Positions 1 through 11,400 of a stretch of DNA of 64,000 nucleotides are shown one piece after another (position 1 is the stretch's first letter; each line of letters starts with the position of its first letter). The notes below the pieces were generated by a model. That model searched no databases. It saw only the letters and a program-made list of their open reading frames with translations, and was not told the origin of the DNA. Source of the DNA: Petrosia ficiformis (taxonomy: Eukaryota > Porifera > Demospongiae > Haplosclerida > Petrosiidae); contig OX345636.1 in the NCBI GenBank assembly GCA_947044365.1, positions 30,112,466-30,176,465 on the forward strand, read 5' to 3'. The position numbers were made by a program, and so were the translations under genes.

Positions 1-514
1 TTTTCTCAATTATTATGAGTATCATAAAAGCATGCTATAATCACAAGAAATGACATTATTGGTACACATTTTACAATATCGGTTACATCTTTCAGTAATA
101 ACCAATACCAATACTAAAAATAATGGCCAAAATGACTGATACCGATTACCAATCCAATTATCGGTGCATCACTAGTAATAAACTACAATACTATCCTAAA
201 ACAACTTACCATAAGTCACTTTTAATTACATGTAATAATGTTAGCGATTGTAGTGACTAACAGAATATTCGCTAAAATTTGTACACGCTAAAAATATATT
301 TTGTGATCATTTTATTAGGCATTTTATTTGGCATGGCTCAGAAATTTGATAAAATTAATACATGCTAATTTCAAGCATTCACAAATCGCTAAATTTAGTG
401 GAAGTGTAGGCTTAAGGTATGAATTATAATTTAGTATTAACAACATCTCAATACATCACACATAATTATGTAACAATGAATTAGAATCACAAACTGAATA
501 TACCGAGAACTTAC

Positions 515-3500
515 TTTAGATGTACAGAAATTGCATTTCCTACAGTGGATATTGTTTTTGTGTACATAACGATTACAATCAGAACAAAACCTGCAGTAAT
601 GCAACATGTAGTTACAAGCTACACTCAATTTTAGTTAATGGTACATCAGAGCAAATCCATTTGCTAAACTTCACAATAATCTAGGATGTAAGACACAGTA
701 GAATTACTTATAGTGTAAATAGATGCAAGGTAGATTGCATAGGGTTATACAATGTGTTATGATATGCAAGTATTAGAAAAAGTCAGAGTGTAAGTACAAT
801 AGTCACAAGTCAAGTCACTATTCTGTCACCATTATTATGTAAATCACCAGTATTCAAACATGGCAGCAAAACTATCAATTTTTTATGGCCTGCCTGATTG
901 CTTTGCAAAGGGGTTAATGTATTATATATTTATATTCTTGTGTCGCTTACATGTACATGCACATATTCGTTGCATAGTAGTTAAGTCATCCCGGGGTTCC
1001 ATCAATTAATGGGCATGGCACATAATCAAACGTGTGTCACTAAATTGAGCTCTACAGACTAGTGGAAAGAAAGCTTATGTAGAAACTGTAATAGCTGTTT
1101 TAATTGAAATGTATTCCTAAAGTTCTACAAGAATCTCACAGGAGTAGATAATAAAAACAAAAAATATAATAGCCTGTGTAAGTCACCCATGATCATTGAA
1201 TGATGGCAACATAAAGCAATCATAGGATACTTTTTTCTTCATATATCTTGTTCAATTGTTAATGTTTCTTTAAGTGTGTATAATAATAAAAGGATGACCT
1301 ATTTCCATGTACTAGAGACGCATGTTTACAAAACTACCATGACTTAAGTGTAAAATTTAATAATATAGTGAACATTTCATATTCACTTACATGTGTATAA
1401 TTACAATGTCACTAACCAGTATCCTTCTTCCTCTGGGAGATGAAGAGCTGGTAGTGAGATGTTAGTGTATATACGAACAGGAGAGGGCTTGCCTCTTTTA
1501 CCTTTTTCACCAAAATGTTTATGCTCAGCATAAGTGATCTATATATAAATTAGACAAAGAAACAACTCAACACAAAGTATTATAGTTTAATGAAATTAAT
1601 ACATAAACAAATACTGTATGTCAGATTAATCGATTTTAAAATTTCAACATTGCTTTGAAGGTTATACAAATAGTTACGGTTAATTCGTTAGTTGATTTAA
1701 TAACACACTCCTAGTGTGGACCCACCACAGCTGTATACATAATGAAGTTCAATGTCGTTAGTATACTATGAATAATAATGAATCAACATATTTTACCTGA
1801 TAATCCATCATAACAAATGATGGGAAAGCTTCTAATACATGAGATTCATTGAAGTATGGAAACATTAACATGGTAGAAACCTCTAGTAAAATTAATAATA
1901 ATGATAATAATGATAACCAAATTACATTTTATGGCTATTTACTTCTTTGACTGTTAAAATGAAACATCTTATTGCAATAGAAAGGCTGAGAAACATTTTC
2001 AAGTGTACAAGTGGACATCGAACCCGTGGGAAAGCAATCATAGGGATGGCCCTACGGGCCATAAAAACTATTTTCAGCAAAAAAATACTCATCATTTTCC
2101 TGAATATAATTACTACAAACTATAATGAATTTACTCGCAGTGCAGAACCCTCGCCACAAGTGTGATTTGGGAAACAAGTATGATACAATCACTGACAAGA
2201 AAATAATTGCCGACAATATTTGACTGTAATAATTATTACAATTATTACAATTATTACACTGTGATTATGTTATATCTGTGTGTGTGTGTGACTTACAACT
2301 TACACTTCAACTCCTACTAGTAGAAGGGCAGTGTTTAAAATCCAGACTTGAAGAATTTAGAAAACAGTTTGGTGGGTTCAATGATGTGGAAGAAATGAAA
2401 TGAGCGGAGCTAGAAATTAACAGAAAACTTTGAGCCAGCTCAAAGTTGTAGCAGCCACCACGTTAATTGTACTTCATTTCAAGCTGTGATTCGACAGCAG
2501 AAGGCTTCACACAAGATGAGTTGTGTTTCAGTGGACTCTTTTGCTACCAAATGTCGTGTGAAACTGCGACAGTGAGTTACAAAAATTGTCATAACTTTAT
2601 AACAGAAAGGTTTTAGCAAAAGGCTGTTGTTACCTTTGATCCTTGTATGTTTTGCTGGTAGTACATGTATGTTCAAAGTGCTAATGTTCGTAGGTTCGCT
2701 GGAATTCTGCCGACAGACCGACAGACAGATGGACAGACAGACAGACAGAACAACTGCAGCAACCCTCCATTCCGCCTATGCAGGCAAGGGTTAATTATGC
2801 AGAGGTAGTTATACATCATTCATGTTCATAACTTTGCCCTGAATTACGGTTTCATTTAATTCTTAGTTACACTAGCTCATACTGCAACATTTCCACATTG
2901 GCAATGCATTTTACATTGTTTGTAGCAGTGTCCTTGGCAAATATAATTATAATACAAATATCATAAACAAGAGCAATCACAATATACGTACAAACAATCA
3001 TGAACCTTGTCCTACTATATCCCAAACAGTGTTTACTCCAGTTCTCAAAGCTTTCATAAGTCCACCAAATGGGGGATCAATGACCAGTAAAATATTTTCA
3101 GGGATAACAGAAATAAGAAAGTTATTCAGTTTTTCTTTTCCCTCCTCTCCTGAGTAGAAGAATCCATTGAACATGTTATATCGTTGGAAATCATTTGAGG
3201 AGTAGAACTGAGCCTACATAATTATTAATTAATAGATCAATAATACCAATCATTATGTATTAAAATACTTACATATCGATAATCAATATCTAAAAGAAAG
3301 CTCTTGACATGTCCAACATCAATTAAGTCTTCATGCAACCTGATTACATGTGAAACAAATTAATAGATAATTAATTAATAATTTAATTCTGGTACCTCAT
3401 GATAAAAAAAGGATTACAAGTTTTGAAAGAAAAATAACTATTCATTAAAAGCTCAGGGTGTCCAGAGCAGTGGCGTAGCTACGGTGTGGCAAGGTATGGC

Positions 3501-6500
3501 AATTGCCAGACCAATCATTACTGTGGTAGACTAGGTGTGGCTTAATTAACTAAAATGCAGAGAAGATTGCCACAATTTTAGTCAAACACGACAAACAGTA
3601 CTACTGATGCAGTTGCTACTGGTTACAATGATGATATAATATGTGTTTGAAACCACCATGATCAGCCTCATGAGGAATTGAAAAGTAATGTGACCAGTAC
3701 TCACTTACATATAGCGCAAGTGGCACTGAGCTCAATCAATTATAATCAACGTGTGTCCCTTTTTAGTGTGTGAAAATTAATTGACCACGCCCCACATAAA
3801 ATTTAATTAGATGCAAAATTTTCGCGGCATGCTTTGTGTGCCGACTATGCTATACCATCAATCAAAGTCTAGCTACATGTACATTCCTAGTCCAGAGCAT
3901 GCTGCTCCATTTTAATTACATAAATGTAATCAATGATTAAAAGTGTGCATCAACACAATTATTTCTCACCTTGGTACACCAAGACAAACTATGTGTGTTT
4001 TCTTCAATCTAGTTATTTCTGATATAAGAAACGCTTGTGTCTTGCCAGAGAAGAAATATTGCTACACAAATGAAAAACTATAATTATTATCTTGCTATAC
4101 AAGTTATTGTTATTAGTAGACAGCAGTTATTGTTCACCTCAAGAAATAATATCTGACAGAGTTATGCTTAAGGTAGTGGTCATGTGCTCTGCCCAATATA
4201 AATACACTTACCATGGTGAACCACCCCCAACTTTACTCTAAGCCATTATACATGTATGTATCATGTGGGAAGCTAAGCTGGAGGCTCATTGTGAGGAGTC
4301 AGGAGCACCGATAAATTGTAAGTCATGAATAGCGTATTGAATACCTTGTTTCTACAATGCCCGTGTCAGGCCATCTGCAAGAAAGAGCATATCATTGGGA
4401 CACACAGTAGGCCTAAAGAAAGAGCTGACTTGAGGTTACTTCTCTTTTGTGGCAGGTATGTCCCTGAAATAGTATGTGGTGGAATTCTTCCAGGTGTTCC
4501 ACAAGAGCTATATTGTCTAGAAACAAGTCTCTCGTATCTACAAATAACTGGAGGCTTTGATAGATACATACTGTAGCTCTGTGAGAAGCTGGATGGAGTG
4601 GCGCAGAGGATGTAGTAGGCAAATGAGCTTCTGGAAAGGATAAAATGCTGGGCACTTCATCTGGGAGTGAAGTTGATGGCAGTGAGAAGGTATGGAGATG
4701 TTAATCATTAAATTAATCGAAGTATTTTGTACACACACACTACCCATTGTTGAGCCAATTTGGCCCATGCTTCAAAACGTATCAAACACTAGCATAGTCA
4801 CAGGGGACCTATGTGAGCCTTGCCTACCAACCAGACATTATGACTAACAAAATTACATTCAAATTGAATAAGTAAACATAAAATAATATAATTTCTCTTC
4901 ACATGAAGGTTTTGTAGCTTTAAAAAGTAAACAAGTAACAGCTTTATCTACTGTATCATTGCCAAATTACATGCAATCATATCACACTTTAAGGCCTACA
5001 GAAACTACAGCAGTAATAGTAAATTTTTAATTATCAATTTAGATGTAAATGAATTAGTAAAATTTTAATAACTGGTAATTGACAGATTATTGTGTAACCA
5101 GTTCACAGCTCTAGTTGTTACATGAAAATCAGACTAGAGTTACATGTAAAAACTTTAGCAGCCACATATCTAGTGAAGGTATACTCCCTTACACTAAATA
5201 TTAGATCATTCACTTTACCATGCACTGACTTTCTGAAACCCACCAACATACATACATTCCCTTTTACATTTTTACAGATTCTTGTTGAATGTCTTTATTA
5301 TTTATTATTTTTAGAATTTGTTTTATTCCATGCTTTAACCCTAAGAGCACTGATGTCACATATGTGTGACATTTGACCCCTACGTGGTTCAGAGTGTGTT
5401 TCTAGCATTAGGAAGCACTCCAAATGTTTGTAATTAGTGTCAGGGACAAGCCCATGAAAATGGCTAAGAAAGTTGATAGTTTTTCGGCTGCCCTTCGGCC
5501 TAAATAATGAGCCCGGGGGGAATTTTAAAGGGGTGTGTCACACCGTTAAATGGAGGTTCGAAGGTGGCATGGCCCCTCACCGCCCACACAATTTAGTGGG
5601 TATCTGAGACATTTCCCTTGCTGTAAAACCCAAAATTGTGGGTGTTTTGTTTACCCCAGTTCCAGTCAAACGAGGGAGAGCACTGCATTTGCCTATGAAG
5701 CGCTTGGGGACTTTCGAATAGCGGTAAGCAAGTTGGTAGAAGTAATACTCCATGTTGGAAAAGGAGCCAAGTTTAGGAAAGAGAAAGTGAACACTGGCCA
5801 AAATATATGCAGCAGACGCAAGTGTTGGAAAAGGGAGGAATTTTGAAAAACATGCTTAAAGTTTAAACTGAATATATCCCTGGCACTCAGGATATAACTA
5901 ATACTTGTACTATGTTTGTATTGCATACATGTTGTATTTGTAGTTACACATTTCTGATGAATTGGGTTAATTGTTGGATGTGGTGCACAAAAGAAAGAAT
6001 GCTTACCAGATACTATAGATGTAAGTTACATGTATTAGATAGCAGCGGCCCAAGGGCATATAGCGCCCGAGAACAAACAAACAAACAAACAAACAACAGG
6101 GATATAACTAAAACTGCCATGCTTCATCTGATTTGTAGTACTAGCAGTTTCTTTGAGGTGCATCATCATAATGATACAAATACATTTGTAATATAAACTA
6201 CTACTCACAGCTTGTCCCTTGTCATCATCCATTGGATATAATAATCGAGAAGGAAAACGTAATTCCACATCATTGAGTTCTTGTCTGATTCTATGTTTAC
6301 TATGATCTTCTGTTGCTGTCATTATCAACATTCCACAATCTTCACATAACCATAATTTGTCTCTTTTGAGTTCAGGTAGTTCTTTAATTTTATCAGCAAA
6401 ATATCGTAAGTTTAATTTAGTTTGGTGTTCATGGAATGCTGCCTTGTACCTTTGTCTCTTCTGATTTGTAAGAGGTTCATCCTCCCAATGAAAGAATTTA

Positions 6501-6646
6501 CAGCATTTTCGAGTACGATGTACAGCACATGCAAAGAATTTTTTGGGTTGCTTTCTTGCATAAAATCTTTCAAACAATAGTGTTGGACCTGTAATTTTAT
6601 TACTCATAAATAATGTTTTATCTAAAATTAGAGAATGGCTTAACAT
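515..6646 (-). CDS. ZCCHC4: ZCCHC4 rRNA N6-adenosine methyltransferase, 3' end missing
   Basis: Seven exons read on the minus strand: 6646-6209, 4061-3970, 3339-3273, 3213-3006, 1882-1797, 1538-1417 and 590-515. All have AG/GT borders and matching phases (363 codons). Exon 1 holds a GRF-type zinc finger (KKFFACAVHRTRKCCKFFHW). Exon 4 holds the methyltransferase motif DPPFGG with LLVI before it. Exons 5-7 carry FPYFNES, PSPVRIYTN and a cysteine-rich stretch (CSDCNRYV, CRKCNFCTSK) matching the zinc-ribbon start of the family. ZCCHC4 is known to methylate one adenosine of 28S rRNA in the nucleolus. The human protein is about 510 residues, so the last third, including the CCHC knuckle, lies beyond the left edge; I found no further exon in 1-510. 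The start ATG at 6646 is the first in the exon; a second in-frame ATG lies 13 codons on. The 3' donor of exon 4 (GTTCAT) is weak. Confidence 0.9.
966..1236 (+). repeat. Dispersed repeat family R1, old copy
   Basis: Diverged copy of a ~330 bp repeat marked by 'gcatagtagttaagtcatcc' at one end and 'aaagcaatcataggatac' at the other. Better copies lie at 52675-53011 (plus), 32893-33215 and 60770-61110 (minus). This copy lies in a ZCCHC4 intron. Confidence 0.6.
2138..2793. repeat. Dispersed repeat with GACA run and inverted AACCCT ends
   Basis: It starts near 'gcagaaccctcgcc' and ends with a GACA microsatellite followed by 'aaccctccattccgcc' and 'gcaagggttaat', so the two ends are short inverted repeats. 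Parts recur at 12090-12285 (same 'ccaatgttcgtag' core and 'ccattccgcctat' end) and, more loosely, at 9004-9452 where the microsatellite is ACTC. A nonautonomous element is likely but its class is unclear. Confidence 0.45.
4062..6208 (-). other. ZCCHC4 intron 1 (2.1 kb)
   Basis: It separates the GRF-finger exon from the exon encoding QYFFSGKTQAF. It holds a slightly GC-richer stretch at 4270-4780 with overlapping open frames on both strands and no recognisable domain, and a short CAAA run at 6071-6098. I saw no coding sequence that fits the host gene. Confidence 0.6.
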
Positions 6647-7040
6647 GATTAGTTACTAAATGCTTTATAATATTATTATAAATTATAATAATTTAAATTC
6701 TATAAAGTAAGCAAGTAATGGGGGTGTGGCCACAATCATGCTCAAGTAATTGTATTTTTAATGTATTACATTTGCTACACTTAACCACTCCAGGGGCCCT
6801 TGCAACGTATGACCACTCTAAGGGCTCTTTCAACATATGACCTACATGTAGGTCACCCTTGTCATCAGGTAAACAATCATTTAGTTACTTGTACCCATAC
6901 ATTTTTACATCACATTGCGGAACAATCTATTACACAACTACTGTTTAAAACTTGATGTCAATGTTTCAAAATTTGCATGGCTTTCACTCAAAACATTGAA
7001 TCACATCAATTTTTGACTTTATGGTGAGCCACACTATATG

Positions 7041-7402
7041 TGTGACTGGATTTGTAAAAACCAAGATTATGGAATAATTATTAATTTTGAGATATGAGTG
7101 AAAATAGACAGCTCTGGATTATCTGGGCAATCACCGTTTTACTACCTAAAAAGCTTCACTAACATCCAGTCATACTTTCAGAAAAGTGAGACATTTTCGT
7201 GTTCCACTAGCCACTGCTAAATATATTTTTAATCATTATTTAATAATTTTTGATCAATCCCTTGCTGCAGCTTTGTGCTTTGCTTGATTGGGATGTACCA
7301 TATATCTTCTATATAGAGCTAATTGAATGCTCTATTCAGGTAATACAAAAATCAATTTTGAAAGTTTATCCCATAAGCCTGGTTTTCGCAAATCCGGTCA
7401 CA
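7041..7402. mobile_element. MITE of the TGTGACCGG family, diverged copy
   Basis: Ends 'tgtgactggatttg' and 'caaatccggtcaca' form a terminal inverted repeat. The interior ('cttgattgggatgtacc', 'ctctattcaggtaatac') matches the copies at 43884-44286 and 52239-52653. It abuts TA microsatellite, which suggests a TA-rich target. Confidence 0.65.
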
Positions 7403-7422
7403 TATATACATATGCATAAAAA

Positions 7423-7486
<64 letters not shown>

Positions 7487-7881
7487 CATTTTTGTACATT
7501 GAATGATAATTACTAAGTATTACTTGCTCACCATAAAAAAAATTTTTTTTAATTAAAAAAAATTAATAATAAAAAAAGATATATAATTATATATATAATT
7601 ATATCATTTTTATACATTAAATGATAATTACTTGCTCACCATGAACACAGTAAGGAGGCTCGAATGTTGTATAAACTATGTCTACACCACTCATCTTTGT
7701 GTTGGTAAATATAAAAAGTAAATCAAGAGGAGGAGTTTAATTAAAATGTCAGCAAGCAAAAATGGAGACTAACACCCACACTTATTAGTTTTAAATTAAA
7801 TTTAATAAAACATTTGTAAAGTAAGTACAGTGAATAGCTAATGAAATTATAATAAAATAAAAATAAAATTATAGACAGTGC

Positions 7882-7887
7882 TTTTAT
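7882..7887 (-). promoter_or_regulatory. Likely polyadenylation signal of the TRAF-like gene
   Basis: AATAAA on the minus strand, about 85 bases past the stop codon of the last MATH exon. It is the closest canonical hexamer on that side, but AT-rich DNA makes such matches common. Confidence 0.4.
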
Positions 7888-7972
7888 TAGGTATAGTCAC
7901 TTTATATAATCATAAGAAATAACTCTAAAATAATTATACATTATAAATTATTGAGAATTATTAAGTGTTTTA

Positions 7973-8490
7973 TTAGGAATGCACAATAACTTTAGAAACT
8001 AGAAAACACAGTATATCATTACGAATATATTCAGTGTTGTTAGTAATATTATAATATAAATCACTGTGTGATATGAACCGATGATAACCCCATCCATCAG
8101 GAGCTTCCTCTCCTTGTGTGACTCTTGTACGAGATTCTATTGGTACATTATAATGTTCAACAGTCTTCTCCACATGTCTCTTATCCTCCCTCCAATTAAG
8201 TAATCGAATGGTGATATCACACTTGAAGGGCCATGTCAAAACATCATCATTTTCACTCTTCATGAGGTACACATACATAGATACATGTGTATCTTCACCA
8301 CTCCCATCACCATTAGCATCTACTCTTATCTGTAGCTTGTATCCATCAAGTCCAGTGTAGAATGGTTTACTCCACCAATGATCCCCAGCTCTTTTATGCT
8401 CAGAGAAGTTATGCATGGATAGTGTACACGGAGGGAGGAGATAGAAAGATTCTGTTCCTGGAGTAACATACCAACTAGGTATTACAGGAC
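7973..8490 (-). CDS. TRAF-like gene exon 5: third MATH domain and stop
   Basis: It begins two bases into a Gly codon ([G]GT CCT) and ends ...VSKVIVHS then TAA, just where normal TRAF MATH domains end. It contains DGYKLQIRVDANGDG, LTWPF and LLNWREDK, the core MATH strands. An open frame continues upstream past 8490, but that part (proline-rich) is intron: it lies before a clean TTACCTTAG acceptor. Confidence 0.85.
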
Positions 8491-11400
8491 CTAAGGTAAA
8501 AGTAACAAACAAATTAATACCAGGGGCAGAGACAGCATGTTCAAAGTGGGGGGCTGATAAAGAGGGGGGGGGGGGGGGGTTGGTTGGGCACAATGATCAT
8601 CAGTTATGATACAGTGGCTGATCTAGAAATTTTAAAAGTAATAGTGGGCAAAGCATGTGGAAATTTTTAGCTCATTAATTATTCATGAGGAGTGTGGTCA
8701 ATGATTTTTTAATTACAACTTCCTCTTTTGGGCACTAAGCAGCCTTGTGTCATATCGAGACAGCTAGTAAATGAAACACATGAATGATCAGATTCACAAC
8801 CAGACTGAGTGTGAGAAGTAACCAGACTTCAATGCAATCCTGACTACTATACTGCTATTGGCAATCATCTGATTCAGATTCAGTTACATCAGACTTTTGC
8901 AGACTAGTAACATCATTACACTGAAGTACACATGTAGTATAATTGTAGGCATATAGTTATTTATGTATACTTAACCATCTTATAAATTATAAATGAATGC
9001 ACTAAAGTGCAGAACCCTCGCACAGTAAATTGCATATGAGGCTGGTTCCACTGTGAGTGGCATGCAATCATGTGATGGCCAATCATGTGATGGCACACTC
9101 CACATGTCTCTTTATGCAACGCTATTCAACTAGAAAACACTACAAAACCCTGCATAGATACTTTTTAACCTCAGATATATACAAAGGTCTGTGACAAACG
9201 GGCATTTCTTGAAGTAGCAACTACTCTAAGTGAACTAACCGAGGCAAGATGTATGCTGAGATTAACAAATCGCTCATATTACGGGACAATCATAACCAAC
9301 AAGTTTGAAAATCTACCTTTAAAATCTGCACGAGTGAGTATCCACGAAGTTTGGGTAGAGACACACTCACACACTCACACACTCACTCACTCACTCACTC
9401 ACTCACTCACAAACCGACTACTATAACCCTCCACCTACGCACTCGGGTTAATAAATGAGTCTGGTTGAGTTGTTGTGTGTACAAGACAGTATCTAGAGAC
9501 ATGTATCTAGAGACACATATCTGTATCCCAGCTAATACACAAGGTTTAGAGGGGATTAAAGTTTGGTTAATTATCAATACTTCACTAACATGTGATGTAC
9601 TAGTTATGTAATTTTAATAATGTGTGTGTAATAATATCATGTTACTACAAAGGGTCTATATGTATATAATATTATACACATATGCAATGTTATTGGGATG
9701 AGACTGAGCAAGCATCTTGTCAGATAGCTGGAAGGTTTGCATTCAGTGTATATATCATAATACATAAACAATATTTGTATGGTATGTATTCCATAACCAT
9801 CTTAATGTTCAAATTTTCAAAACATTCTAATTAAAATTTTCAAAAGTCACGTGCATGTGATAGCTATGATTTTGCTTATTATCAAAAATTTGGTTATTCT
9901 AACTATGCCTTCTCAGGTGTCCCACAATGATTTTATTCTCTAGTATAATATACAATATGTAATTACCTGTATGTATCATAACTTTGGATACTCTGAAACA
10001 GAGTGTGTCGTTGTGTAGATATTCAGTGTTGTTATCAGCATTGTAAGGTAGACTAGAGTGTGCGATGAACTTTCCAACAATTCTTGACTCTGGTGCTGTC
10101 TCTCCATCCACTACTCTTGTCCGATTTGCTATTGATGTATTATAGTGGTTAAGGATCGTCCCTACATGTCCCTTATCCTCCCTCCAGTTCAGCAATTGAA
10201 TAGAAATATCACTATTCAATGGCCATTTCAAAGACCTATCATTCTCCCCCTTCATGAGCCGTACACCTACACTTATATGTGTATCTTTACCAGGACCATC
10301 ACCATTAGCGTGAACCTCTAATCGTAATTTATAACCATTTGCTGTGGTATAAAAAGGTACACTATACCATTCATCATCAACTCTCTTGTGTTCATTATAA
10401 TTGAACATCGTTAGCGTACAAGGAGGGAGGTGTGGGGACCGAGTCTCAGGAGGGATATACCAATTCGGTACATCAGTACCTATGATAATAAAGATAATAG
10501 TGAATACTAATTATAGGATTTTCATGAGGTATATATAGTAACTATAATATTATTAGTGATGCGTAAATATGTTTGAAGAGTATACTAGACACAATATACT
10601 TGATCAGGAATGTATGTGGGTATTAGTCTGGCGTAGCCACACCCTTCACTCGATAAGGAGCTCTGTGAGCGCTCTCGGTTATAGGGAGTTAAAACAAGAA
10701 CAAGAAGGAAATCATTCTCAGGTTTATCTCTGGTAACGATGTGTTTGGTGTGCTACCAACAGGTTTTGGTAAAAGTCTCTGTTACACTTGTTTATCTGGG
10801 ATCTTTGACGACAATGACGTGTTACTGGAAAACCCCGGAGTGCACTGCTTTGAAGAGTCACATTCCAACAAACGACACTATTTAAAACCTTTAATGCAGC
10901 TCCACAAGCAAGACAAATGACAGCCATTCACTCACGCTTTAGTTCACACGAGGAGTGGCTTACAATAACTGGCCAAGCAGCCACAAGTCGGTTATAGGCA
11001 TGTCCCCAGACCCTTCCTCCTCCAAGCGAAGGGTGTGGCTACGCCAGACTATGTGGGTATTGTTTATAATAGATATGTCATGTATTATACATGCAGGTAT
11101 CATAAGTAATTGTAGTATGTGGGTCAGTATAAATAGATATTGTACATGTATATTCCACATGTACATGTAGTATATAAATAATAACTTTCTTTTTAAAGTT
11201 CTTTGCAACTTTCTGGATCTCCATGTAGTATATAGATAAAGTATACGAAAAATACGTGTATTTTATCTGTGTAAGTCTTACATTTTAGTATCTGCTTATT
11301 TCAGAAAGGTCCCTCACAACTTAGTCTGGCGAGCCCAGCCCCTTCGCACGAGAGAGGAAGGGTCTAGCGAAACGCGTGCATTGAAAGGCCAGAAATATCG

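Larger units (their letters stand above)
6647..7972. other. Intergenic: ZCCHC4 start to TRAF-like gene end
   Basis: Both genes run leftward, so this holds the ZCCHC4 promoter side and the TRAF-like 3' flank. Visible contents are a diverged 'tgtgacc' MITE (7041-7402), AT microsatellites (7424-7487, 7569-7607) and a likely polyadenylation signal for the TRAF-like gene. I saw no gene. Confidence 0.6.

Noticed and set aside
4325..4768. Overlapping open frames on both strands in ZCCHC4 intron 1
   Set aside because: No recognisable domain, no fit with the host gene, and strands overlap; probably a slightly GC-richer stretch with few stops by chance.
8491..8593. Proline-rich N-terminal extension of the last MATH frame
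   Set aside because: It lies upstream of a clean splice acceptor that matches the phase of the other MATH exons; treated as intron with a poly-G tract.
10960..11208. Minus-strand open frame of about 80 codons across element A's right end
   Set aside because: It crosses the element boundary, has no domain and reads through TIR sequence.
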